Assembly: GCA_041671525.1 (NCBI GenBank)
Contig: JBAZBJ010000002.1
Span: 1 to 64,000 of the forward strand
Source: UBA11098 sp041671525
GTDB taxonomy: Bacteria > Patescibacteriota > Minisyncoccia > Moranbacterales > UBA2206
Reading direction: 5' to 3'
Length of the DNA stretch: 64,000 nucleotides
Shown: positions 16,860 to 25,387 of the stretch, one piece after another
Position numbering within the stretch: the stretch's first letter is position 1
Layout: the number at the start of each line of letters is the position of its first letter
Translations under genes and position numbers: made by a program
The notes under the pieces: generated by a model
What the model saw: the letters and a program-made list of their open reading frames with translations, nothing else
Database searches by the model: none
Told to the model about the DNA's origin: nothing

Positions 16860-17603
16860 ATGCAAAAAACAAAGTTTGTTTTGCTAGCAGGGGCGGCAAT
16901 GTTATTATCCGGGTGTTCGTTGTATAGCCAACCGGAACCAACAAAAAAGGATGTGCCAGAAGTAAAACAAGATGCCGGTTATCTACAGGGCATGCTAGAC
17001 AAGAACAAACAGGCGCAGCAGGACATCCAGAACGCGACAGACGCTGAGAATAAAAAATTAAACAACGCCCTCGACGAGAGTGGCCTAAAAGATAAACCAA
17101 CCACTATGGATTACACCAAACAATATTCGCAGGCAATTCTCAAGACCAATTTGGGCAACATTGCCGTTAAATTTTCTGCGGACAAACCGCTCACGGTCAA
17201 CAATTTTTTGAAACTCTCTGCAGAAAAATTTTATGACGGCACCAAATTTCATCGCGTGATTCCGGGGTTTATGATCCAAGGTGGCGATCCCAATTCCAAA
17301 GATGATGATTGGTCCAATGACGGCACGGGTGGACCGGGGTATGCTTTCAAGGATGAACTCACGGGCACCGAAAAATATCCGCAAGGCACACTGGCCATGG
17401 CCAACTCCGGACCCAACACCAACGGCAGCCAATTTTTCATCGTGACGGCGAGCCCCGCCGCCCAACTTCCACCCAGCTACACGGTTTTTGGACAAGTGGT
17501 GTCTGGCGTAGATGTGGCGCTCAAGATTGAAAAAGTGGAAAGAAACGGCAATGATCATCCCCTCAAGGATGTGACGATTCAGGGGATTGAACTAGTGAAG
17601 TAA
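16860..17603 (+). CDS. Cyclophilin-type peptidyl-prolyl isomerase lipoprotein
   Basis: 247 residues. The N-terminus is a lipoprotein signal with lipobox LLSGC (Cys at ~20), so the enzyme is anchored on the outer face of the membrane. After a charged linker, residues ~85-247 are a cyclophilin: KFHRVIPGFMIQGGDP, GTLAMANSGPNTNGSQFFI and YTVFGQVVSGVDV contain the catalytic Arg and the peptide-binding residues. It would speed proline isomerisation of exported proteins. A terminator follows. Confidence 0.93.
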   Translation: MQKTKFVLLAGAAMLLSGCSLYSQPEPTKKDVPEVKQDAGYLQGMLDKNKQAQQDIQNATDAENKKLNNALDESGLKDKPTTMDYTKQYSQAILKTNLGNIAVKFSADKPLTVNNFLKLSAEKFYDGTKFHRVIPGFMIQGGDPNSKDDDWSNDGTGGPGYAFKDELTGTEKYPQGTLAMANSGPNTNGSQFFIVTASPAAQLPPSYTVFGQVVSGVDVALKIEKVERNGNDHPLKDVTIQGIELVK

Positions 17604-17626
17604 AAATTAAAAGTCTTTTTGATAAG

Positions 17627-17653
17627 AAAACCCGCTTGAAAAGGCGGGTTTTT
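17627..17653 (+). terminator. Terminator after the cyclophilin gene
   Basis: AAAACCCGCTTGAAAAGGCGGGTTTTT, a GC stem with one bulge and a T run. Confidence 0.8.
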
Positions 17654-17656
17654 AAG

Positions 17657-17665
17657 TTATCCACA
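17657..17665 (+). other. Perfect DnaA-box sequence (TTATCCACA)
   Basis: Exact E. coli-type DnaA box, nine bases before the -35 of the next promoter. A single box could be chance; no cluster and no dnaA/dnaN genes are nearby. Confidence 0.35.
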
Positions 17666-17673
17666 GGCTAAAT

Positions 17674-17701
17674 TTGACAGTGATAATAGTAGTGTTATAA
17701 T
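17674..17701 (+). promoter_or_regulatory. Promoter of the Pur-alpha-like gene
   Basis: TTGACA, 16-base spacer, TATAAT: both hexamers match consensus. A ~90-base leader with GATCGGCCGATC and GAGCCATTTGGCTC hairpins separates it from the ATG at 17794. Confidence 0.85.
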
Positions 17702-17793
17702 ATCACCATAAAGATCGGCCGATCATTTATGCGAGCCATTTGGCTCTACTAATTATTTAATAACCTGCGCTTGCGGCGCGGGTCCAAAACAAA

Positions 17794-18039
17794 ATGCAGC
17801 AACAAAATGCCCAGGGGTACGTGGCCCCGGAAAAAGTCTTCTCGCAAATGGTCAAAGCGGGAACCAAGACGTATTTCTTTGATGTCAAGAAAACCATCAA
17901 AGGATCTAACTATCTGACCATCGCCGAATCATACAAAAAACCAGACGGCGAAAGAGTGACCAATCGTGTCATGCTCTTCAAGGAACACTTCCCGGAATTT
18001 GTCGGAACCTTGGAGGAAGTGAAGCAATATTTGCAGTAA
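17794..18039 (+). CDS. DUF3276 / Pur-alpha-like nucleic-acid-binding protein
   Basis: 81 residues. VFSQMVKAGTKTYFFDVKK, YLTIAESYKKPDGE and RVMLFKEHFPEFVGTLEEV follow the single PUR domain of DUF3276 proteins such as the spirochaete regulator BpuR. These are small DNA/RNA-binding proteins. The gene has its own near-consensus promoter and a structured 5' leader, suggesting high and possibly regulated expression. A palindrome follows the stop. Confidence 0.85.
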   Translation: MQQQNAQGYVAPEKVFSQMVKAGTKTYFFDVKKTIKGSNYLTIAESYKKPDGERVTNRVMLFKEHFPEFVGTLEEVKQYLQ

Positions 18040-18051
18040 AGACGGACAAAA

Positions 18052-18080
18052 ATTCAAGGTGCCAAATTGGCACCTTGAAT
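18052..18080. repeat. Perfect palindrome ATTCAAGGTGCC..GGCACCTTGAAT
   Basis: 29 bases, arms of 14, shares the core TGCCAAATTGGCA with a palindrome inside the next gene. It may double as the terminator of the DUF3276 gene, although the T run is short. Confidence 0.75.
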
Positions 18081-18106
18081 TTGTATAAGCTTAAAATAAA
18101 AATAAT

Positions 18107-18652
18107 ATGGGAAAATTATCAATAATTCCAAATGAAATTATCCAACAAAAAATTTATTTTATCCGAGGTGAGAAGGTGATGTTTGATAAAGATCTAGCAG
18201 AGCTTTATGGAGTGGAAACAGGCGCTTTAAACAGAGCAGTAAAGCGCAACAAAGAGCGATTTCCAAATGATTTTATGTTTCAACTAACTCAAAAAGAAGC
18301 GGATATTTTTTTGAGATGCCAAATTGGCATCTCAAATGAAGCATCTTTGAGGTCGCAAAGTGCGACCTCAAAAAGAGGCGGACGCCGATACGAACCATAT
18401 GTTTTTACTGAACAAGGCGTAGCTATGCTTTCAAGTGCGCTAAATAGCGACCGAGCCATTCAGGTCAATATCCAAATCATGCGGACTTTCACGCAAATCC
18501 GAAAAATGCTGATCGGCAACAAGGAATTGCGGGAAAAGATCGAAAGGATGGAAAAGAAATATGACAAAAATTTCCAGGTTGTCTTTCAGGCTATAAAGCT
18601 GCTGCTCAAAGAAGACGCAAAACCGGCAAAACGCATTGGATTTCAAGGATAA
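18107..18652 (+). CDS. ORF6N domain DNA-binding protein
   Basis: 181 residues. IYFIRGEKVMFDKDLAELYGVETGALNRAVKRNKERFP and YVFTEQGVAMLSSALNSDRAIQVN are the ORF6N domain, first known from phage antirepressors and common on bacterial chromosomes; the C-terminus (~150-181) is a Lys/Glu-rich helix. In the middle, RCQIGISNEASLRSQSATSK is encoded by two back-to-back palindromes (18311-18335 and 18346-18372). It is probably a DNA-binding regulator of phage origin; its target is unknown. Confidence 0.85.
   Translation: MGKLSIIPNEIIQQKIYFIRGEKVMFDKDLAELYGVETGALNRAVKRNKERFPNDFMFQLTQKEADIFLRCQIGISNEASLRSQSATSKRGGRRYEPYVFTEQGVAMLSSALNSDRAIQVNIQIMRTFTQIRKMLIGNKELREKIERMEKKYDKNFQVVFQAIKLLLKEDAKPAKRIGFQG
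18311..18372. repeat. Two in-frame palindromes inside the ORF6N gene
   Basis: First: TTGAGATGCCAA and TTGGCATCTCAA around a single A. Second: TTTGAGGTCGCA and TGCGACCTCAAA around AAG. Both are perfect hairpins in coding DNA. Confidence 0.85.
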
Positions 18653-18738
18653 TACTTCTCAAAACAAAATTAAAGCGGGTGGTGAGATTTACTCGCGGCT
18701 TGCTTTTTTAGTTGTAGTAACTGGTATATACTATAGAT

Positions 18739-21450
18739 ATGGCTGAAAACAAGAAAAAACTGGTTCTGATTGACGGCAATGCGATTATTCATCGCGCGTT
18801 TCATGCGTTGCCACCGCTCACGACCAAAAAAGGCGAGTTGGTGAATGCGGTCTATGGTTTTGCTTCAACGTTGCTCTCGGTGATTGAAAAATTCCAGCCG
18901 GACTACGTCGCGGCGTCGTTTGATCTGAAGGCGCCAACTTTTCGCCACAAAGAATTTGCGGATTACAAAGCCACGCGGGTCAAAGCGCCGGATGAACTCT
19001 ACGCGCAGATTGAAAGAGTGAAAGAAGTGGTGCGGGCGTTCAACATTCCGATTTATGAAAAGGAAGGTTTTGAAGCGGACGATGTGATTGGGACGATGGT
19101 GGCGCAATCGGAAAAATCCAAAGAGCCAGTGGAAAACATTATTGTGACCGGCGACTTGGACACGTTGCAACTGGTGAGCGACAAGACGAAAGTCTATGCG
19201 TTGCGGCGCGGCATCAGTGACGTGGTTATTTATGACGCGGCGGCGGTGCAGGCGCGGTATGGTCTGGATCCGAATCAGATGATTGATTATAAGGGTTTGC
19301 GCGGCGATGCGTCCGATAATATTCCGGGCGTCAAAGGTATCGGGGAAAAAACCGCGGCGGAACTGTTGCAGAAATATCAAACCTTGGAAGGCGTGTATGA
19401 AAAGCTGAATGAAATTAAAGGCGCGGTGCATGACAAGTTGGAAAAAGAAAAGATGCAGGCTTTCATGAGCAAGCACTTGGCGACGATTGTCCGTGACGTG
19501 CCGCTTAATTTTGATTTTGCGCAGGCCGTGACACACGAATTTGATCGGCAGAAAATTGTGAGCCTGTTACAGGAATTGAATTTTTTCAGTTTGATCAAGC
19601 GATTGCCGGAAGCAAATGGTCTCGGAGGTTCGACCTCTGATACGCTAAATGAATCCTCGAGGTCGAACCTCGGCGGTGTGGCTGATTTCAAATTTGAACT
19701 GATCGCGGAGGAAAAAGTTGATGAGTTTTTAGAAGAGTTGAAGAAGCATGAAGAAGTGGCGATTTATTTGCGGACGACCGGGACGAAATACTATAACAGT
19801 GATTTGCAAGGCATTGCTTTCGGCTACAAGACCGGCCGCGCCGGCTATGTGATGCGCGACAAAAAACACAAAGCGAAGATGCAGGAAATTTTGGAGAACG
19901 AAAACATCAAGAAGATCTGCTATGACTGTAAATATGTCTATGAAGTTCTGAAAAAGTATGACGTCAATCTGAAAGGCATCTCTTTTGACGTGATGTTGGG
20001 CGCCTATGTTTTGAATCCCGGCGGGAAGATTGAATTTAAAAATTTAGTGTTGGAAGAACTGGGCGAAGAAATCGAGGGTAAAAATAAATCTGGGCAACTG
20101 GGCTTGGAAATTGAATCTGAGGAGGCGATCGCGCAAAAAATTTGCCAGGCGGCGGACTATATTTTCAAACTCAAACAAATTTACGTGGAAAAGATCAAAG
20201 AAATTTCCACCGAGCAGAAAAGTGCTAATAATGTGGACAATATTCTGGAAAATATTGAAATGCCGCTGGTCCAGATTTTAGCGGAGATGGAAATCAACGG
20301 GATCAAGTTGAATCCGATTATTTTTCAAGGGATTTCGGAAACCATCACCAAGCGGATCGAGAATTTGGAAAAAGGGATTTACAAAGCGGCGGGCACCACT
20401 TTCAACATCAACTCACCGAAACAATTGGCGGAAGTGTTGTTTGTGCAGATGAAGCTGCCGACGCTCGATATTAAAAAAGGCAAGACTGGTTATTCGACGG
20501 CGGCGGGTGAGCTGAATAAACTTAGAAAAGAAAACAAAATCATTGAAAAAATTGAAGAATACCGAGAAATTTTCAAATTGAAAACCACCTATCTGGACAC
20601 TTTGCCAATGCTTCTGGACGAAAATTCGCGCATCCACACGACTTTCAACCAGGCAGTGACCGCGACCGGGCGCTTGTCATCCTCCGATCCCAACTTACAG
20701 AACATTCCGATCCGGACGGACTTGGGGCAATTGCTGCGCACCGCCTTTGTGGCAGAAGAAGGTTGGAAATTGGTCAGCGCTGATTATTCGCAGATCGATC
20801 TGCGTTCGGTGGCGCATGTTTCCGGTGATCCGAAAATGATTGAGACCTTTTTGAACGGTGAAGACGTGCATCGCGCAACAGCGGCCGAAATCAACAAGGT
20901 CACGCCTTCGCAAGTCACGGAAAAAATGCGTTCCTCGGCCAAGGCTTTGAATTTCGGGGTGATTTATGGGATGAGCGTCTTTGGCTTTTCGGAAAGTGCG
21001 GGCATCGAGCGCGAAGACGCCAAAAAATTCATCGACGCCTATATGGAAAAATTCGCCGGCATCGCCAAGTATATGCGTGACACCAAAGAATTTGTGAAGA
21101 AAAATCTGTATGTCGAAACGGAAATGGGCAGAAGAAGATATATCCCCGAAATCAACTCACCAAATTTCCAGGTGCAAAACGCGGCCGAACGCATGGCCAT
21201 CAACATGCCGATCCAAGGCATGTCCGCCGACATCGTAAAACTGGCCATGATCAAGGTACACGAAGAATATCAAAATAATCCGGACGTTCGCATGCTCTTG
21301 CAAGTGCATGACGAAATCATCTTGGAAGTCAAAGAAGAAATCGCCGAAGAAGTTGGCCAAAAAATGAAGGAAATTATGGAAAGCGTCTATAAGCTCAAAG
21401 TCCCGCTGGTGGTTAGTGTGAATGTGGGGGATAATTGGGGAGAGATTTAA
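18739..21450 (+). CDS. polA: DNA polymerase I
   Basis: 903 residues with three domains: 5'-nuclease (1-~290; EADDVIGTM, VTGDLDTLQLV, KGIGEKTAAELL), a 3'-5' exonuclease-like domain (~315-500) and an A-family polymerase (~515-903). Polymerase motifs: A ADYSQIDLRSVAH, B RSSAKALNFGVIYGMS, C LQVHDEIILEV. The exo I acidic pair (normally FDTET) reads IYLRTTG, so proofreading is probably lost. Motif A has Asp where family A usually has Glu (DYSQIELR). A palindromic insertion (19625-19671) lies in the linker at ~residues 296-315. fpg starts 5 bases after the stop, so repair genes are coupled. Confidence 0.97.
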   Translation: MAENKKKLVLIDGNAIIHRAFHALPPLTTKKGELVNAVYGFASTLLSVIEKFQPDYVAASFDLKAPTFRHKEFADYKATRVKAPDELYAQIERVKEVVRAFNIPIYEKEGFEADDVIGTMVAQSEKSKEPVENIIVTGDLDTLQLVSDKTKVYALRRGISDVVIYDAAAVQARYGLDPNQMIDYKGLRGDASDNIPGVKGIGEKTAAELLQKYQTLEGVYEKLNEIKGAVHDKLEKEKMQAFMSKHLATIVRDVPLNFDFAQAVTHEFDRQKIVSLLQELNFFSLIKRLPEANGLGGSTSDTLNESSRSNLGGVADFKFELIAEEKVDEFLEELKKHEEVAIYLRTTGTKYYNSDLQGIAFGYKTGRAGYVMRDKKHKAKMQEILENENIKKICYDCKYVYEVLKKYDVNLKGISFDVMLGAYVLNPGGKIEFKNLVLEELGEEIEGKNKSGQLGLEIESEEAIAQKICQAADYIFKLKQIYVEKIKEISTEQKSANNVDNILENIEMPLVQILAEMEINGIKLNPIIFQGISETITKRIENLEKGIYKAAGTTFNINSPKQLAEVLFVQMKLPTLDIKKGKTGYSTAAGELNKLRKENKIIEKIEEYREIFKLKTTYLDTLPMLLDENSRIHTTFNQAVTATGRLSSSDPNLQNIPIRTDLGQLLRTAFVAEEGWKLVSADYSQIDLRSVAHVSGDPKMIETFLNGEDVHRATAAEINKVTPSQVTEKMRSSAKALNFGVIYGMSVFGFSESAGIEREDAKKFIDAYMEKFAGIAKYMRDTKEFVKKNLYVETEMGRRRYIPEINSPNFQVQNAAERMAINMPIQGMSADIVKLAMIKVHEEYQNNPDVRMLLQVHDEIILEVKEEIAEEVGQKMKEIMESVYKLKVPLVVSVNVGDNWGEI
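19625..19671. repeat. In-frame palindrome inside polA
   Basis: GAGGTTCGACCTC at 19625-19637 and its exact reverse complement GAGGTCGAACCTC at 19659-19671, in frame in the linker before the exonuclease-like domain. Confidence 0.8.
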
Positions 21451-21454
21451 CTTT

Positions 21455-22366
21455 ATGCCCGAACTACCAGAAGTTGAAACCGTCGTAATGGATCTGAACC
21501 AGAAAATCAAAGGTGATGTGATCACCGATTTTTGGAGTGAGTGGCCGAAGGCGATCAAGGGCAAAATGCTCAAAGAATTTCAAAAGGAAATCAAAGGACG
21601 GAAGATTGTGGGCGCGCGGCGGATCGGGAAGAATATTTTCATCGATCTGTCCGGCGGAAAAACGTTGTATATCCATCTGAAAATGACCGGACACCTATTG
21701 GTAAAAACACAAAGCCGCCCGCCTAAAGCTCGGCTTTTCGATCCCCGACAGGAAACTCAGTTAAAGCCAAGCTTTAGCAGCGCGCACGATTATTTCGCAG
21801 ATAAGGTCAATCAATATATTCGACACAAATTTTTTCTGGGCAAAAACAAAGTGATGGAATTTTCCGATGTGCGGAAATTTGCCAAGATTGTGTTGGATGA
21901 TACGCAAAAAATTGCGGAGCTCAAAGAAATTAAAAAATTGGGCGTGGATGCGCTGAGTCCGGAGTTCACTTTCAAAAAATTTGGAGAGATTTTGGAGAAA
22001 CAAAAGCACAAACCAATCGGCATCATTTTAATGGATCAAGAAAAAATCGCCGGTATCGGGAATATCTATCGCAGTGAGATTTTGTATGAAGCGGGAGTTT
22101 TACCACAACGCCAGGCCGGCAGCTTGAATGCGGCCGAAAAGAAGTTGATTTATAAATATATTCAAAAAGTCCTGGAAAAAGCCATAAAACTGCGGGGGAC
22201 GTCCGAGTCGGACTATCGGGACACATCTGGCGCGCCGGGTGGTTTCCAAAAAGTCATGAAAATTTACAAAAAAACTGGAAAGAAGTGTCCCAAATGTGAT
22301 ACAATGGTGGAGCGTTCGACCTTGGCACAAAGAAGCGTTTTCTTTTGCCCGGGTTGTCAAAAATAA
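21455..22366 (+). CDS. mutM: Formamidopyrimidine-DNA glycosylase
   Basis: 303 residues from the ATG at 21455; this start is required because Pro2 of MPELPEVE is the catalytic nucleophile. Also present: YIHLKMTGHLLV, GIGNIYRSEILYEAGV (DNA-binding helix-two-turn-helix) and a zinc finger CPKC...CPGC at the C-terminus. It removes 8-oxoguanine and other oxidised purines. Between the KMTGHLLV strand and the next conserved region there is an extra ~25-residue stretch encoded by an inverted repeat (21723-21777). Directly follows polA. Confidence 0.95.
   Translation: MPELPEVETVVMDLNQKIKGDVITDFWSEWPKAIKGKMLKEFQKEIKGRKIVGARRIGKNIFIDLSGGKTLYIHLKMTGHLLVKTQSRPPKARLFDPRQETQLKPSFSSAHDYFADKVNQYIRHKFFLGKNKVMEFSDVRKFAKIVLDDTQKIAELKEIKKLGVDALSPEFTFKKFGEILEKQKHKPIGIILMDQEKIAGIGNIYRSEILYEAGVLPQRQAGSLNAAEKKLIYKYIQKVLEKAIKLRGTSESDYRDTSGAPGGFQKVMKIYKKTGKKCPKCDTMVERSTLAQRSVFFCPGCQK
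21723..21777. repeat. In-frame palindrome inside fpg
   Basis: CTAAAGCTCGGCTTT at 21723-21737 and AAAGCCAAGCTTTAG at 21763-21777, one central mismatch, in frame with the gene. Confidence 0.75.
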
Positions 22367-22391
22367 TCAAGTAATAAAATAATTTTTTAAA

Positions 22392-23540
22392 ATGGAAACA
22401 AAGAAAAAAGTCATAATTGGAATTTTGGTGGCGGTCATCATCGTTTCGGGAGTTTTTATGCTCATTCGGAAAAAAGCGCCAGTCAAACAGATCAATGTTA
22501 GCAACCAACAACAAAATCAAGTGCCACTGAATTTGGGAGATGTCAGCCCAATTTCCGGGTTGGCATGTGATAATTGGAACAAACGCGCGGTAGCAGTCAT
22601 GCAGCCGGCGGATGTGCAGGCGCGACCGGCGGCCGGATTTTCCGAAGCGGACATGGTGATTGAAATGCCAGCCTACACTTCTTCAGTTACTCGGTTGATG
22701 GGTGTGTATATTTGTAATCTACCGAAAGAGATCGGGGCTATCCGCAGTTCTCGCCATGACTACATCGCTTTGGCGGCCGGACTCAACGCGGTTTTTGTCC
22801 ATTGGGGCGGCTCGCACTTTGCCTTGGATCTGTTGAAAACAAAAATCATCGACAATATCGAGTGCATGAGCGGCAATTATTGTGAACGTTGGCCAGTAAC
22901 CGGCAAGATGCGCCTGGAAGACACCGGGCACATCACGAGCGCGAATGTGCAAAAAGCGATTGCGGACTATAAATTCAGCACTGAAGCAAAATTTTCCGGC
23001 TATGCGCATCAAGCTGAAGCGCCAGAAGATCAAAGACCGGCTGGTGGACATTTGCGCGTCGCTTTTCGGGAACCGTATGATGCATCCTATGATTATGACA
23101 AAGCGACCAATACGTATTTACGAACGTGGGGCGATGAGCCAGACACCGATAGAAATAATCAAAAACGCGTAGCGCCAAAAAACGTCGTGGTGTTGTTCGC
23201 GAAATCCACCCAGATTACCAATACGGAAGACTGGTCTGGCGTTGCACGCAATCCATGGGATGGAGTTGAAGAAGAAAAAAATACCGGAGCGGAGAGTATC
23301 AGTGGGCGCTATAACAACGTGCAGATCGGTGATCCTTGGTATGACTCATCGGATTCCGGTGAAGCACGCTACTATTTGAATGGCAAGGAATACACCGGAA
23401 CTTGGAAGAAGGACAAATCCAGATTGGATAGCAAGCTGATGTTTTATGACAATGCCGGACAAGAAATGATGTTTGTGCCGGGGCAGATCTGGGTGGAAAT
23501 TCTGGAGCCGGGACAAAACCTGAGGTGGACTGTTCAATAG
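22392..23540 (+). CDS. DUF3048 (YerB-like) membrane-anchored protein
   Basis: 382 residues. One N-terminal membrane helix (~7-25), then an extracytoplasmic DUF3048 domain: RAVAVMQPADVQARPAAGFSEADMV, GVYICNLPKEIGAIRSSRHDYIALAAGLNAVFVHWGG, and the C-terminal part GRYNNVQIGDPWYD / PGQIWVEILEPGQNLRW. The family is found in Firmicutes and CPR lineages; its molecular role is not known. A strong terminator follows. Confidence 0.85.
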   Translation: METKKKVIIGILVAVIIVSGVFMLIRKKAPVKQINVSNQQQNQVPLNLGDVSPISGLACDNWNKRAVAVMQPADVQARPAAGFSEADMVIEMPAYTSSVTRLMGVYICNLPKEIGAIRSSRHDYIALAAGLNAVFVHWGGSHFALDLLKTKIIDNIECMSGNYCERWPVTGKMRLEDTGHITSANVQKAIADYKFSTEAKFSGYAHQAEAPEDQRPAGGHLRVAFREPYDASYDYDKATNTYLRTWGDEPDTDRNNQKRVAPKNVVVLFAKSTQITNTEDWSGVARNPWDGVEEEKNTGAESISGRYNNVQIGDPWYDSSDSGEARYYLNGKEYTGTWKKDKSRLDSKLMFYDNAGQEMMFVPGQIWVEILEPGQNLRWTVQ

Positions 23541-23553
23541 GCCAGGAAAAACC

Positions 23554-23587
23554 AAAAACTCCCTCGCTAGGCGGGGGAGTTTTTTTT
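23554..23587 (+). terminator. Terminator after the DUF3048 gene
   Basis: CTCCCTCGC-TAG-GCGGGGGAG stem followed by eight T. Confidence 0.9.
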
Positions 23588-23603
23588 ATGCTAAACTGGA
23601 AGC

Positions 23604-24578
23604 ATGCTTATTTTTCTCTCTGGCACGGACGCTTTCAGCTCCAGCCAAAAAGTCCTGGAAATAAAGAACAAATTTTTGGCCGGTGATCCGACTGGCTCAG
23701 GGTTGTCAGCTTTCGATTTTGAAAGCAAGGATCGAAAGGGTAAATTGTTGGATGTTTTTGGCATGGCTAATCTGTTGTCACCCAAAAGACTAGTCATTGT
23801 GAAAAATTTGATTGCGGCCGGGAGTGAGCTGGAGCGCGAAGAAATTTTGGCGTATCTAAAAAAAGACAAATCGCTGGGGCAGGATTCCGATTTAGTGGTA
23901 ATTTTTTGGGAAGGCAATCAACCCAAAAAGAACAGTGCCCTGTTCAAATTTTTGGAAGCCAAGGAGCGCGTGATCAAAAAACAGAATTTCGAAAAGATGT
24001 CCGGCAGCAAGCTTGGTCAATGGATTGTGAAAAGAATCAAAGAATTGGACGCGCAAGCCGACATTGCACGCTCGGCGCTGGAAAAGTTGGCGGCCTATGT
24101 GGGTGAAGACAATTTTTTGCTCGACAAAGAAATTCAGAAGCTGGTCAATTTCGCGGGCGGAAAAATGATCCAGGACGCGGACGTGGAACTGTTGGTGAAA
24201 GCCAATGTTGATAGTAATATTTTTGCGACCATTGATGCGTTGGGCGGGAACAACAAAAAAGAAGCCTTGCGGCTGTTGCATCAGCATTTAGTCAACGGAG
24301 ATGATCCTTTCTATATTCTGTCGATGTTTATTTATCAGTTCAGAAATCTGGTTAAAATCGCCGATCTGCAGGAGAATCAAAAGGCCGGAGAATATGAAAT
24401 TGCCAAAATTGCCAAGCTGCACCCCTTCGTGGTCAAAAAAAGCTTGAGCCAAATCAGGAATTTTTCTTGGGAAAAACTCCAAAAGATCTATCAAAAACTG
24501 ACGGACTTGGATAATAGGGTTAAGACTGGGAAGATTGAAATTAAGCTGGCGTTGGATAAGTTTATTATTGAACTCTAA
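23604..24578 (+). CDS. holA: DNA polymerase III delta subunit (clamp loader)
   Basis: 324 residues. N-terminal half is the degenerate AAA+ domain (LIFLSGTDAFSSSQKVLEIKNKF; GMANLLSPKRLVIVKNL), followed by DNFLLDKEIQKLVNFAGGK and the C-terminal helical part YILSMFIYQFRNLVKIADL typical of HolA. The subunit opens the sliding clamp. No Walker A is expected in delta. It stands alone between two terminators. Confidence 0.88.
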   Translation: MLIFLSGTDAFSSSQKVLEIKNKFLAGDPTGSGLSAFDFESKDRKGKLLDVFGMANLLSPKRLVIVKNLIAAGSELEREEILAYLKKDKSLGQDSDLVVIFWEGNQPKKNSALFKFLEAKERVIKKQNFEKMSGSKLGQWIVKRIKELDAQADIARSALEKLAAYVGEDNFLLDKEIQKLVNFAGGKMIQDADVELLVKANVDSNIFATIDALGGNNKKEALRLLHQHLVNGDDPFYILSMFIYQFRNLVKIADLQENQKAGEYEIAKIAKLHPFVVKKSLSQIRNFSWEKLQKIYQKLTDLDNRVKTGKIEIKLALDKFIIEL

Positions 24579-24587
24579 TTACTGTTC

Positions 24588-24616
24588 TTACTTTTTCTTT
24601 CCGCAAGAAAAAGTAA
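24588..24616 (+). repeat. Hairpin repeat after holA (TTACTTTTTCTT..AAGAAAAAGTAA)
   Basis: Perfect 12-base arms with a 5-base loop TCCGC. It may act as the holA terminator, or be another small dispersed palindrome. The rest of the 24579-24821 gap holds an imperfect AAAAGTTTT..AAAACTTTT repeat and the rpsT terminator. Confidence 0.55.
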
Positions 24617-24783
24617 CAAAAAGAACTCTCAGCCTGGCTCATACAAAAACAAATTCTCAGTTTTCTCGCTAAAAGTTTTGGTTGCCCCGCGGCGGACCTA
24701 AAACTTTTTTAACGCTCAAAAACTTCAATTTGTAGTTCTGTATTTCGCGAAGGCTGAATTAATCGCAAGTTAAAATTTTGCAA

Positions 24784-24812
24784 CAAAAAACACCCTTGCG
24801 GGTGCTTTTATT
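24784..24812 (-). terminator. Terminator of rpsT
   Basis: On the minus strand: GCACCC-GCAA-GGGTG stem then a T run. Confidence 0.8.
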
Positions 24813-24821
24813 TTTTCAAAA

Positions 24822-25091
24822 TTATTTCTTCACGACCGCTTTGACCATTTTATTCAGGCGGGATTTCTTGCGAGCGGCGGTGTTTTTCTTGATGACTTTT
24901 TTTTGCGCGGCTTTGTCCAAGGCCTTGATGGCTCTTTTCAGTTCTTCGGTGGCTTGAGCGGTGTCATTTTTAGCCACAGCTTCTTTGGTCTTTTTGATGG
25001 CACTCCGGAAGAGGCCTTTGATTTTGTTGTTCTTTTCGGTTTTGCGTGCAGTCACACGCATGTATTTTTTGGCGGCTTTTTTGATTGGCAT
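24822..25091 (-). CDS. rpsT: 30S ribosomal protein S20
   Basis: 89 residues, very basic. MPIKKAAKKYMRVTARKTEKNN, GLFRSAIKKTKEAV and the C-terminal KKNTAARKKSRLNKMVKAVVKK match bS20, which binds 16S rRNA early in assembly. Single minus-strand gene among plus-strand genes, with its own terminator. Confidence 0.95.
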   Translation of the reverse strand: MPIKKAAKKYMRVTARKTEKNNKIKGLFRSAIKKTKEAVAKNDTAQATEELKRAIKALDKAAQKKVIKKNTAARKKSRLNKMVKAVVKK

Positions 25092-25184
25092 AGTGTTTAG
25101 TGGTTAGATATTATGGTTTACTAAAAAGTTGAGCACTTGGTTAGCCTTACTTTTATATCATGCCAGCTGATTTTTAGCAAGCAT

Positions 25185-25213
25185 TTGACAGAAAATATCG
25201 CTGTTGCTACGGT
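25185..25213 (+). promoter_or_regulatory. Promoter of a 39-residue ORF
   Basis: TTGACA, 17-base spacer, TACGGT; an alternative TACTAT lies 7 bases further. Confidence 0.6.
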
Positions 25214-25246
25214 GTACTATCAATGTTAAGCAATTAAGCAAATCAT

Positions 25247-25366
25247 ATGGACAAGCTAGAAATGGCCTTCCATCTGTCAGTAGCGGCAATTACGGCCTTG
25301 GCTATCGGGCTGGTGGCTTATGGCGTTTTTGTCATATCCCTGGCCTTCGTGAAGGTTCTGGGCTAA
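25247..25366 (+). CDS. Single-span membrane peptide (39 aa)
   Basis: MDKLEMAFHLSVAAITALA... : a short polar start, then one continuous hydrophobic segment (~10-34) and a KVLG end. It has its own promoter upstream and a terminator 22 bases after the stop, so it is an independent transcript. No clear Shine-Dalgarno. I do not recognise it. Confidence 0.5.
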   Translation: MDKLEMAFHLSVAAITALAIGLVAYGVFVISLAFVKVLG

Positions 25367-25387
25367 GACTGGCAAAATAGGGGGAGC

